A stretch of 64,000 nucleotides of DNA from Allosediminivita pacifica (lineage in GTDB: Bacteria; Pseudomonadota; Alphaproteobacteria; Rhodobacterales; Rhodobacteraceae). The notes beneath the pieces were generated by a model. That model was not told where the DNA came from. It was given only the letters and a program-made list of their open reading frames with translations, and ran no database searches. Of the stretch, positions 56,243 to 64,000 are shown one piece after another. The stretch spans positions 1-64,000 of the forward strand of contig NZ_QBKN01000010.1 in NCBI RefSeq assembly GCF_003054175.1, written 5' to 3'. Both the position numbers and the translations under genes were made by a program. Position 1 is the stretch's first letter. Each line of letters starts with the position of its first letter.

Positions 56243-56377
56243 GTCTCATCCCTCAGACCGGTGTTTCGAGGGGCGTGTCGTCGGGCTGGATGGCGTAGCA
56301 GGCTACCTTGCGGAACGAATCTGGTTTGAAACCCCTGAGGCGCTCTTAACCCCCTCCGCGCATTCCTGACAAATTGA

Positions 56378-59300
56378 CTAAGCCTTTATCGGGGTCGAGT
56401 GTGTCGCTTTTGCACCGCCCCGCTCGGCCCTTGCCATTTCGCGTTCGAGCGCCTGCACCAGTCTCTCCGAATGGACCTCCGCCAGCAGCGCCCCGTGCGT
56501 GCACTCCAGCGGCGCGACACTCAGACCCAGGGCATAGGGCCGCCAGAGATCGGGCCGCAGGTCGGTCCCCGCGTGATCCAGCGCCGCCTGCACGTGAAGC
56601 ACCGGCGCCCGAAGCACAGGCTCGCGGTGCCCGCGCACCAACCGGTTGGTCGCCTGGACCGACCGGATGACCCCGTCGAGCACGGCTTCCGGAAGCAGCG
56701 CCAGCGGATGCCCGCGGTCTCGCAGGAAGGCCAATATCTCCGCCTTGCCCTGCAATTCAGGATGCGCCTCCGGGTCGTACCCGGCGATGGCCAGCAGCGC
56801 CCGCAGCGCCGCGCCCGGCGCGGGCTCGGGTTCGTTGCGCCAGCACTCCGATGGATAGGCATCCAGCAGCCCCACCAGCCCGGTCTCGCGCCCGCGCGCT
56901 TCAAGCTCGGCCGCCGCCGCGTGAGCGATCAGCCCGCCCAACGACCAGCCCATCACGTGCACCGGCCCCTCGGGTGCCAGCGCCTCGATCCGGTCGGCAT
57001 AGCTGCGGGCCAGCGCCGAGAGGCTTTCGGGCACGGGCTCTGTCGGGTCCAGAAGCGGCGACTGAACCCCGATCAGCGGCCGGTCCTCCAGCGCCGCCGC
57101 AAGCCCCCGGTAGCACCAGGCAATCCCGCCGGCTGGATGCACGGCAAAGACCGGCGGCCGTCTGCCTCCCGACAGCTGCAGAATGGGCCCCAGCCCGCTG
57201 TCCCGCTCCGCCGCACCGATCCGGCGCGCAAGATCCGCCAGCACCGGCGCCTCGAAGACCGCGCCCAGCCCCGGGTCCAGCCCCGTGGCCTCCGCAATCC
57301 GACGGGTCAGGCGCACCGCCTTGAGGGAATCCCCGCCCGACAGGAAGAAATCCGTCTCGGGCCCCGCGGCCTCTCCCAGCACTTCCGCGTAGAGCCCGGC
57401 GAGCAGCGCCTCCATCCCCGGCGCCGGCGGCCGCGTCGCCCCGCCAAGCCGTCCCGGATCGGGAAGCGCCCGGCGGTCGAGCTTGCCATTGGGCGTCAGC
57501 GGCAGCGCCTCCAGCACGACGATCCGTGCCGGACGCATCGCCGCCGGCAAGCAACCCTCCAGCGCGGCCTGCATCGCCGCCTCGTCCGCTCCGCCGGATG
57601 CCACTGCCCAGGCCACCAACTGCGCCGCGCCGTCCAAACCGTCACGCGCCAGCACGACGCACTGCAGCGCAAGCCCGGTGCCCAACAGCGCCGCCTCAAC
57701 CTCGCCAGTCTCAACCCGTACGCCGCGGATCTTGACCTGCCCGTCTGCGCGCCCCTCGAAGACCACCTCTCCGTCAGACCGCACGAAAGCCAGGTCGCCG
57801 GTGTCGTACATCCGTTCGCCGGGCACGAAGGGATCCGCGACGAAGCGCTCAGACGTCAGTTCCGGCTGGCCAAGATAGCCCTCCGCCAGTTGGCGCCCTG
57901 CAAGATACAGCCGCCCCGTCACTCCGTCCGGCACCGGCCGGAGCGCGGCGTCCAGAACGTAGAGACGCGTGTTCCAGACCGGCCGCCCGATCGGCACCGA
58001 TGCGCCCTCTTCGGCGCCCGAGGCCTCGTGGAAGGACACGTCCACCGCCGCCTCGGTCGGCCCGTAAAGATTGTGCAGCCGCCCCGCGATCACCTCGTGG
58101 AACCGCCGCGCCATGGCCGAGGGCAGCGCCTCGCCGCTGGCGAAGACATGAGCGACGCGCAGGCCCCGCGCCTCGGGCGCCTCGAGGAAGAGCGACAGCA
58201 TCGAAGGCACGAAATGCAGCGCCGTGATGCCCTCGTCGCGGATCAGTCCCGCGATGGCCGAGGGGTCGCGATGCGCACCCGGCGGGGCCACCACCAGCGT
58301 CGCGCCCGAGAGCAGCGGCAGGAAGAACTCCCAGACCGAAACGTCGAAGGTCGTGGGCGTCTTCTGCAAGATCCGATCCCCCGGCCCGATCCCGTAAGCC
58401 GCGCGCATCCAGAGCAGCCGGTTCACGATCGCGCGGTGACTGACGACCACCCCCTTGGGCCGCCCGGTCGAGCCCGAGGTGAAGAGCACGTAGGCCGCAT
58501 CCTCCGGCACGGGCCCCGCTGGCGCCGCGCCCTCACTGGCCCAGTCCTCCGGCGGCAGCACGTCTTCCGCCGGAAAGCCAGCCTTGGCCAGCACCACGCC
58601 GGGCGCCGCGCGCTCCAGCATGTCGGCGCGCCGCGAGCTGTCGTCCTCGGGGTCGAGCGGCACATAGGCCGCCCCGGCGCGCAGCACCGCCACCAGCGCC
58701 ACGATCAATTCAAGGCTCCGCGGCAGCGCCACCGCCACACGGCCCCCCGGGCCAACGCCACGCCCCGCAAGCTGCCCCGCCAGCGCCGCCGACCTCCGGT
58801 CGAGTTCGGCAAAGCTCAAGGCGGCCTCACCGAAGCGCACCGCCTCGGCCTCCGGCACCGCGCGCATACGCTCCTCGATCAGCCCGGCCAGTGTGACATC
58901 CGGCACCTCCTGCGCCGTGGCATTGCGCCCGCGCAGATGCCGCTCCGTCTCCGCGGGTGTCAGCGTCGGCACCTCCGACAACCGCTCGGTTGCACAGGCC
59001 GCCCCGAGAAAGTCTATCAACCGGTCGAGGTGTCCCGCGATCTCGTCCTCATCGTAGATCGACGGGTTCGCATCCACCTGCAGCCGCAAGCCGACCCGCG
59101 CATCGCCCCGGAATGCGATCGTCATGTCGTCTACCGACCCCGCGCCGGTGATTTCCATCTCCGTGTGCAGCCCCGGCAGCGCGGGCGCAGGATCGAAGGG
59201 CAGCACGTTGATCAGCGGCCCGTGTAGCCGTCGCCCTGACCCAACGCGCCCCAGTTCGCGCCGCAGACACTCGCCGCGATACCGCCCGTGCCGCCGCATG

Positions 59301-60241
59301 GCAGCCAGCGCGCCCGCGCCCGCCTCAAGCACCGCGTCCAGCGGCGCGTCCTCCTCGGGCTCGAACCGGAACGGCAGGACATTCACCTGCGTGCAGGGGA
59401 CCCGCGCCGCGGATGATCCCATGCGGTTCATCAGCGGGATCCCGGGCACGCACTCGCCCTCGGTGCCGAACCGCGACAGGTAGGCCGCCGACAGCACCGT
59501 CACGGCCTCCGCCCAGTTTACGCCTGCCCGCTCCGCCCGCGCCAGCAGGGCCTCGCGCAGCGCCTCGGGCACCGGGCGCTCGACCCGCCGGAAGCGGCCC
59601 GAGCTCACCGGAACACCGGCCTTCACCGACCGCACATCGCCCATGCCCTCCAGCGTCTCGTGCCAGTAGGCCCGGTCCCGCGCCTCGCGCGCGGACCCGG
59701 CATAGGCCGCCTCCATCTCGAACATCTTGCCGTAGCCGGCAAACCCCTCGGACGGCGCCTCGCCGGCCACGCAAGCCGCGTAGAGCGCCGCCAGCCGGTT
59801 GGTCATCAGAACGTTGGCATAGCCGTCGCCCGCGAGGTGGTGGACCTGCTGGCTGACCGCCCAGCGATCCCGCCCGAGCCGCCAGAGCGTCACATGCCCC
59901 ACGGGACCTGCACCCAGATCCGCCGCCTGCCAGAGCCTCTGCCAGATGGTGTCCCGCGCCGCACTCTCGGGGTCCTCCTCAGCGGAAACGTCCACGTAGC
60001 CCACCTCGGGCACTTCCCCGGCCAGCCACTGCACCGGACCATCGGTGCCTTCGGCAAAGCGCAGCCGCAGCGCCTCGGTCTCCTCGACGAGCGCCGCCAA
60101 GGCCCGCCGCATGGCGCCCTCGTCAAGCCGCCCCGCGATCCAGAGCACCTGCCCGGTGTTGAAGATGGGGTTCGAGGGGTCCTGCGCCTGCGCGTACCAG
60201 ATCCCCTCCTGCGCGGCACTCAGCGGCCGCGCGCCGCTCAT
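56378..60241 (-). CDS. EntF-like nonribosomal peptide synthetase, serine-activating (C-A-T-TE)
   Basis: The 1287-residue enzyme has a condensation domain (about 5-430; H-H-L-A-G-D-G at 134-140), adenylation domain (about 450-925), carrier domain (about 945-1010; Ser972 in G-G-D-S-L) and thioesterase (about 1030-1270; Ser1100 in G-W-S-L-G-G, Asp1127, His1249). The ten specificity residues read D633, V634, W637, H676, F700, S702, L725, V733, D734 and K920, which is the known serine code DVWHFSLVDK. With the dihydroxybenzoate ligase it should make a DHB-serine product, perhaps the enterobactin-type trimer. Start overlaps the carrier protein stop by four bases. Confidence 0.92.
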   Translation of the reverse strand: MSGARPLSAAQEGIWYAQAQDPSNPIFNTGQVLWIAGRLDEGAMRRALAALVEETEALRLRFAEGTDGPVQWLAGEVPEVGYVDVSAEEDPESAARDTIWQRLWQAADLGAGPVGHVTLWRLGRDRWAVSQQVHHLAGDGYANVLMTNRLAALYAACVAGEAPSEGFAGYGKMFEMEAAYAGSAREARDRAYWHETLEGMGDVRSVKAGVPVSSGRFRRVERPVPEALREALLARAERAGVNWAEAVTVLSAAYLSRFGTEGECVPGIPLMNRMGSSAARVPCTQVNVLPFRFEPEEDAPLDAVLEAGAGALAAMRRHGRYRGECLRRELGRVGSGRRLHGPLINVLPFDPAPALPGLHTEMEITGAGSVDDMTIAFRGDARVGLRLQVDANPSIYDEDEIAGHLDRLIDFLGAACATERLSEVPTLTPAETERHLRGRNATAQEVPDVTLAGLIEERMRAVPEAEAVRFGEAALSFAELDRRSAALAGQLAGRGVGPGGRVAVALPRSLELIVALVAVLRAGAAYVPLDPEDDSSRRADMLERAAPGVVLAKAGFPAEDVLPPEDWASEGAAPAGPVPEDAAYVLFTSGSTGRPKGVVVSHRAIVNRLLWMRAAYGIGPGDRILQKTPTTFDVSVWEFFLPLLSGATLVVAPPGAHRDPSAIAGLIRDEGITALHFVPSMLSLFLEAPEARGLRVAHVFASGEALPSAMARRFHEVIAGRLHNLYGPTEAAVDVSFHEASGAEEGASVPIGRPVWNTRLYVLDAALRPVPDGVTGRLYLAGRQLAEGYLGQPELTSERFVADPFVPGERMYDTGDLAFVRSDGEVVFEGRADGQVKIRGVRVETGEVEAALLGTGLALQCVVLARDGLDGAAQLVAWAVASGGADEAAMQAALEGCLPAAMRPARIVVLEALPLTPNGKLDRRALPDPGRLGGATRPPAPGMEALLAGLYAEVLGEAAGPETDFFLSGGDSLKAVRLTRRIAEATGLDPGLGAVFEAPVLADLARRIGAAERDSGLGPILQLSGGRRPPVFAVHPAGGIAWCYRGLAAALEDRPLIGVQSPLLDPTEPVPESLSALARSYADRIEALAPEGPVHVMGWSLGGLIAHAAAAELEARGRETGLVGLLDAYPSECWRNEPEPAPGAALRALLAIAGYDPEAHPELQGKAEILAFLRDRGHPLALLPEAVLDGVIRSVQATNRLVRGHREPVLRAPVLHVQAALDHAGTDLRPDLWRPYALGLSVAPLECTHGALLAEVHSERLVQALEREMARAERGGAKATHSTPIKA

Positions 60242-60477
60242 GCCCGCACCCGCGCCACGATCTCCCACCATTCGCCCAGCGTCTCGCGCTCCATGAAGGC
60301 AGTGTAATCCAGCCCAGGCTGCAGCTTTTCCCACTTCGTCAGGAGGTCCATGGCCTGAAGCGAATCCAGCCCCAGATCGACGAGGTTCTCGTCATCCGTC
60401 ACCGCCTCGGGCGGCATCCGCACCGCCCTGGCAATATCGTCCCGCATCATCTCGAGGGTCAGGGTCTCGTCGCTCAT
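60238..60477 (-). CDS. free-standing aryl carrier protein
   Basis: The 79-residue protein has a single carrier domain with phosphopantetheine-attachment Ser39 in L-G-L-D-S-L-Q-A-M. In enterobactin systems the aryl carrier is fused to the isochorismatase EntB; here it stands alone. It should be loaded with 2,3-dihydroxybenzoate by the upstream ligase and pass it to the NRPS condensation domain. It overlaps both neighbours by four bases. Confidence 0.88.
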   Translation of the reverse strand: MSDETLTLEMMRDDIARAVRMPPEAVTDDENLVDLGLDSLQAMDLLTKWEKLQPGLDYTAFMERETLGEWWEIVARVRA

Positions 60478-62099
60478 GTCGCCTCCGTCTCGCTGGCCTG
60501 TGCCTGAAGCTGCGCCCGCAGCTCGCGCCGGCTGATCTTGCCCACCGCCGTGGTACCGAGGTCCGACACCAGCCGGATCTCGTCGGGGATCTTGAAGGCG
60601 GCGATGTCGCGGCCCCGCATGAAGCCGCGCAGCACCCGCGCCTCGGGCGCGGCGCCTTCGCGTGGCAGCACAAAGGCGCAGGTCCGCTCACCGTGCCGCG
60701 GGTCTGGGACCGAGACCACCACCGCATCAAGCACGTCGGGATGCGCGATCAGATGATCCTCGATCTCCTCGGCCGAGATCTTCTCACCCGCCCGGTTGAT
60801 GTGATCGGACGCGCGGCCCAGCACCTCCAGATGCCCGCTCTCGCGACGCCGCACGATGTCGCCGGTCCGGTAGAATCCTTCCGCGGTGAACGACTTGGCA
60901 TTCGCCTCGGGCGCCGCGTGATAGGCGCGGATCGTGTAGGGTCCGCGCGTCAGCAGGTGCCCGCTGCCGCCAGTTGCCACTTCGCGGTCCTCATCATCCA
61001 CCACCCGGATCTCGTCATCGGGGGAAATCGGCCGCCCCTGCGTCGACACGATCACCTCCTCGGGATCGTCGAGCCGTGTGTAGTTCACCAGCCCCTCGGC
61101 CATGCCGAAGACCTGCTGGAGCCTGCATCCCAGCGCCGGCCGCACACGCCGCGCCGCACCGGGCAGGAACTTCGCCCCGCCCACCTGCAGCACCTCGAGC
61201 GTTGGAAGCTCTGGCGCCTCGGCCTCGGCAGCCTCCAGCCAACGCAGCGCCAGCGGCGGCACCAGCGCGGTGATCGTCACGCCCTCGTCCCGCACCATGG
61301 CGAAAGACGTCTCGGGCCTCGGATCGGGACACAGAACCACGCGCCCGCCCGCGTAGAACACCCCAAGCCAGCCCGGCGAGCTCATGGTGAAGTTATGCGC
61401 CACCGGCAGCACCGCCATGTAGACGCTCTGACCGTGCAACCCGCAGATGCGCGCACTTTCGCGAAGGGAATAGATATAATCGTCGTGCGTGCGCGGGATC
61501 AGCTTGCTGAGCCCCGTGCTTCCGCCCGAAATCTGCAGAAAGGCCACCGCCTGCGGATCGGGATCGCCCGGCAGCGCCGCGGCATCCCCCGCCACATGCG
61601 CAAGCCCCTCACCCGCGCGGCCCGGCTCGGACACCACCACATGGCGCAGATCCGGCAGCTCTTCCGCCAATTCCCCGGCCAGCGCCGCGTGATCGAAACC
61701 GCCGATCTTCCGCTCGGTGATGATCCCCGCCGCCTCGGAGGTCCGCAGCAGATGCGAAAGCTCCACCTTCCGATGCGCGGGCAACGCATAGACCGGCAGC
61801 ATGCCTGCCAGGAACAGCCCGAAGACCGCTTCCACGAACTCGGGCACGTTGCCCATCTGGACCAGCACCCGGTCGCCGGGACGCAGCCCCAGCGCCAGCA
61901 GCCCCGCGCCGAACCTCTCGGCCCGCTGCAGCAGCGCCCCGTAGCTCCAAGACGCCCCGCCGCCCTTCATCGCGATGCGCTCGGGATGCGCCGCCGCCCG
62001 GGCGCGCAGCAGCGCGGGGAAGGTCTCCCCGCGCCAGTAGCCTTTTGCCATGTAATCCCTGGCCAGATCCGCGGGCCAGGTCTGCTCGACAGGTCTCAT
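60474..62099 (-). CDS. entE: 2,3-dihydroxybenzoate-AMP ligase (EntE/DhbE-like)
   Basis: The 541-residue enzyme adenylates an aryl acid and loads the carrier protein. It has the DhbE-type A3 loop I-S-G-G-S-T-G-L-S-K-L-I-P-R-T-H, A5 F-G-M-A-E-G-L, D-box Y-R-T-G-D and A10 lysine in V-G-K-I-S-R-R. The substrate loop V-A-H-N-F-T-M-S-S-P-G has Asn, which selects 2,3-dihydroxybenzoate; salicylate ligases have Cys there. It is the first of three overlapping siderophore genes and begins 30 bases after the beta-propeller gene. Confidence 0.93.
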   Translation of the reverse strand: MRPVEQTWPADLARDYMAKGYWRGETFPALLRARAAAHPERIAMKGGGASWSYGALLQRAERFGAGLLALGLRPGDRVLVQMGNVPEFVEAVFGLFLAGMLPVYALPAHRKVELSHLLRTSEAAGIITERKIGGFDHAALAGELAEELPDLRHVVVSEPGRAGEGLAHVAGDAAALPGDPDPQAVAFLQISGGSTGLSKLIPRTHDDYIYSLRESARICGLHGQSVYMAVLPVAHNFTMSSPGWLGVFYAGGRVVLCPDPRPETSFAMVRDEGVTITALVPPLALRWLEAAEAEAPELPTLEVLQVGGAKFLPGAARRVRPALGCRLQQVFGMAEGLVNYTRLDDPEEVIVSTQGRPISPDDEIRVVDDEDREVATGGSGHLLTRGPYTIRAYHAAPEANAKSFTAEGFYRTGDIVRRRESGHLEVLGRASDHINRAGEKISAEEIEDHLIAHPDVLDAVVVSVPDPRHGERTCAFVLPREGAAPEARVLRGFMRGRDIAAFKIPDEIRLVSDLGTTAVGKISRRELRAQLQAQASETEAT

Positions 62100-62129
62100 G
62101 CCACCCTGCCTCCCTGCTTGCCTCTTGCC

Positions 62130-63506
62130 TCAGCCCTCGGGCGTGATGCGAGTGATGTGATCGCCGGTGGGGTCTTCCGCCCCTTTCGACTTGTTCACGA
62201 CCAGCACGCCACCTTCGGGGGCCGGGGTCAGGTGATTGGCAAAGCTGCCCACCGCCATGTTGCCTGCGATCTCGCCGTCGGGGGTCAGGGCCACGACCGT
62301 GCCCGCGCCACGCAGCGCCACGTAGGCCAGCCCGCTTTGCGGATCGAAGGCCACGTTCAGCGGCTCGGCCCCGACCATGACCTCGTGCAGCACCTCGCCG
62401 CTCGCCGCATCGAGGATCAGCACGTTGTCGCTGCCCATACCCGCGGTGAAGATCCGGTCGCTCTCGGCGTCGTAGCTCACGCCGATCGAGCGTTGCGACA
62501 GCGGCAGCTGGTAGACGGCGGTCTGTTCGCCGCTGGCCAGATCGACCACGGCCACCTCGTCGCTGCCGAGGCTGACGACGACAAGCCGCCCGTTTTCCGG
62601 ATCGAGCTGAAGGCTCGCCGTGCCGAACTCGCCGCGCCGCTGGCCCGAGCTCAGCTCGATCGGCTCCAGTTCCTCGAGGCTCTCGGTGTCGAAGACATGC
62701 ACCAGCGGCTCGAAGGTCGCGGTCACATAGGCCTTGCCATCATGGACCGCCACGTCGCGCGCATGGCTCACGGCGCCCGGCTCGAACTGCTTTATCAGCG
62801 ACAGGTCCTCGGTGTCATAGACCGCCACCGTGTTCTGCCGGGTGTTGGTCACCCAGACCTGCCTGGCATCTTCGGCCACGCCCACGCCGTAGACGGCGAA
62901 CACGCCACCGTCACGCCCGTCCTCGCGGGCCGGTGCCGGCTCGGGCGTCACCTCAGCCACGATCTCCAGCGTCTCGGGATCGAGCTTCAACAGCTTGCTT
63001 TCGCTCACCGGCGGACGCCCCACCGCCGAGGTCACGTAGAGCGCACCCTGCGCCTCGGAGGCCGCCACCTGGTAGAGCCCCGGCACCAGCTTGTTGGCCT
63101 GCGTCGCGAAGGCGCCGCTTTCCTCCAGCACGGGCGAGACCTTGAGGTCGAAGACCATGGCATAGTCCGGCCCCGCGACCTCGGCCACCACCGGATAGAT
63201 CCCCGGCGCAGCGCCCTCGGGCACCTCGACGGACGCCGCGAACTCGCCCTCTTCGCCAACTTCCAGGCCCTCGGCCACGACCTCGCCGCCCTGGCGCAGG
63301 GTCACCACCTGCCCGGGCGTGAAGCCGCGGCCTGACACCATGGCGGTGCCCCCGGCGGCGATGGGCGAACGATTCTCGCCGCTTGCGTCGATCTCGCCCT
63401 CGAAGGGACGCGCAAGGCTCTGGAAGGGGTCGGCGATCAGTGGGGTTGCGGTCAGCGCGGCAAGGGCAATCGCAGCGCAGCTCCGGCGCAGCATCGAACG
63501 GGACAT
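62130..63506 (-). CDS. periplasmic YncE-like beta-propeller protein
   Basis: The 458-residue protein has a signal peptide (cut near L-I-A, about residue 26), an N-terminal IPT-like beta domain (about 40-125; G-R-G-F-T-P-G-Q-V-V-T) and a seven-bladed propeller with repeated V-A-V-Y/V-D-x-x-S/T-L/G units. E. coli YncE is an iron-regulated periplasmic propeller, and this one sits in a siderophore locus, so a role in siderophore handling is plausible but not shown. The start at 63506 is chosen for the signal peptide; the frame continues upstream without homology. Confidence 0.8.
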   Translation of the reverse strand: MSRSMLRRSCAAIALAALTATPLIADPFQSLARPFEGEIDASGENRSPIAAGGTAMVSGRGFTPGQVVTLRQGGEVVAEGLEVGEEGEFAASVEVPEGAAPGIYPVVAEVAGPDYAMVFDLKVSPVLEESGAFATQANKLVPGLYQVAASEAQGALYVTSAVGRPPVSESKLLKLDPETLEIVAEVTPEPAPAREDGRDGGVFAVYGVGVAEDARQVWVTNTRQNTVAVYDTEDLSLIKQFEPGAVSHARDVAVHDGKAYVTATFEPLVHVFDTESLEELEPIELSSGQRRGEFGTASLQLDPENGRLVVVSLGSDEVAVVDLASGEQTAVYQLPLSQRSIGVSYDAESDRIFTAGMGSDNVLILDAASGEVLHEVMVGAEPLNVAFDPQSGLAYVALRGAGTVVALTPDGEIAGNMAVGSFANHLTPAPEGGVLVVNKSKGAEDPTGDHITRITPEG

Positions 63507-63664
63507 GGCGTCCTCCGTCTGGGCGAAGCAGGGCTTCGCGGTATTGCAGGGAATTGGCTGCAGCGACGCGGACGGTCTAGCTGTGGCTGAGCGGGGCGCG
63601 GATGCGCCGCTTCGCACTGTGTGCCTAGAATACCCGACAGATAGGGTCAAGTATCAAAGCCGCC

Positions 63665-64000
63665 TCATCTCCCCATGCTCGAGGCCGCCTCGAACACCGT
63701 CCGCAAGGATCTGCCGAAACTCTCGCCATGGCTGAGCCCCGGGAACACCTGCAATTCGCCCGGCACAGCCGCATCGCGCAGCGCGGCATCCAGACGGCCG
63801 ATCGCGTTCTCGGGCAACGCATCGCGCATGGCGACAAGGTTTTGCGCCTTCGGGTTCTGCGGCCGCGTCGCCCGCGCACGCTCCGCCCCGCCTACGTGCA
63901 GGTCCAGCGGCGCCTCTAGTGCGACCTCGCCGATGCGCTCCAATGCCCGCGCATAGAACGCGGCATGATCCCACCAGAGCGAGGGGCTCGCCGAGACGAA
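63665..64000 (-). CDS. siderophore esterase (IroE/Fes-like alpha/beta hydrolase), C-terminal part
   Basis: The gene runs off the window, so only the last 111 residues are seen. They begin F-V-S-A-S-P-S-L-W-W-D-H, the block that follows the nucleophile in Fes/IroE esterases, and include the likely catalytic His in G-L-S-H-G-E-S-F near the end. These enzymes cut trilactone catecholate siderophores to release iron. Together with the TonB receptor and NRPS it points to an enterobactin-like compound. The catalytic Ser lies outside the window. Confidence 0.82.
   Translation of the reverse strand, partial: FVSASPSLWWDHAAFYARALERIGEVALEAPLDLHVGGAERARATRPQNPKAQNLVAMRDALPENAIGRLDAALRDAAVPGELQVFPGLSHGESFGRSLRTVFEAASSMGR

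Noticed and set aside
56243-56377. Fur, RirA or iron-box operator upstream of the TonB receptor
   Set aside because: TGACAAATTGACTA near 56367-56380 is suggestive, but it matches no known iron-box symmetry well enough to report.

Overview
The window is GC-rich alphaproteobacterial chromosome, most likely from the marine Rhodobacteraceae (Roseobacter group). This rests on gene content and order: phoR-pstSCAB-phoU-phoB with long PstA/PstC, rpsB-tsf next to a HupE-like gene, class II DAHP synthase, a patatin gene after 3-hydroxybutyrate dehydrogenase, a GlxA-type AraC regulator beside a branched-chain-type ABC operon, and a palindromic intergenic repeat typical of this family. Genes are dense, and many neighbours overlap by 1-4 bases (ATGA, GTGA or TGATG).

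Left part (1-13 kb): the end of a truncated IS3-family element lies beside a tRNA-Asn gene, which suggests an island edge. Then come a metallo-beta-lactamase-fold hydrolase, an EnvZ-type sensor kinase, a tiny entericidin-like lipoprotein, an orphan YejA-type peptide-binding protein, a probable small RNA with promoter and terminator (5190-5299), bdhA with a patatin phospholipase, a DUF502 membrane protein, the pseudouridine catabolism pair psuK-psuG, glutaryl-CoA dehydrogenase, and aroQ overlapping a LuxR-type solo regulator.

Middle (13-44 kb): tsf and rpsB (with a hairpin-rich leader), a HupE/UreJ protein, the phosphate regulon (phoR, pstS, pstC, pstA, pstB, phoU, phoB, all on the minus strand, with a three-repeat Pho box upstream of pstS), a trans-sulfuration PLP enzyme, gamma-carbonic anhydrase, gmk, yicC, a PAS_5 protein, class II DAHP synthase, and a GlxA-family regulator followed by a five-gene branched-chain-type ABC transporter whose livG-livF gap contains a palindromic repeat. 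After these come an XRE-cupin regulator divergent from an AMP-forming acyl-CoA synthetase, a FrnE-like DsbA protein, a Bcr/CflA exporter, a multi-pass membrane chemoreceptor coupled to a small unknown protein, isocitrate dehydrogenase and a YitT-family protein.

Right part (44.8-64 kb): a tightly overlapping nine-gene chemotaxis-type cluster on the minus strand (STAS protein, cheY, cheA, cheW, receptor, cheW, cheR, cheB and a soluble 554-residue protein). That last protein carries degenerate copies of the receptor signalling hairpin, and it shares a C-terminal E-D-D-L-D-x-x-F tail with the cluster receptor. A catecholate siderophore locus follows: a FepA-like TonB receptor, a serine-activating EntF-like NRPS (C-A-T-TE), a free-standing aryl carrier protein, an EntE-like 2,3-dihydroxybenzoate ligase, a YncE-like periplasmic beta-propeller and the start-truncated (window edge) end of a siderophore esterase. 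The dihydroxybenzoate-forming genes (entABC type) are not in the window and may lie beyond position 64000.

The strongest candidates for undescribed biology are the pseudo-receptor with its shared tail motif, the small protein coupled to the multi-pass chemoreceptor, and the unannotated small RNA at 5225-5299.
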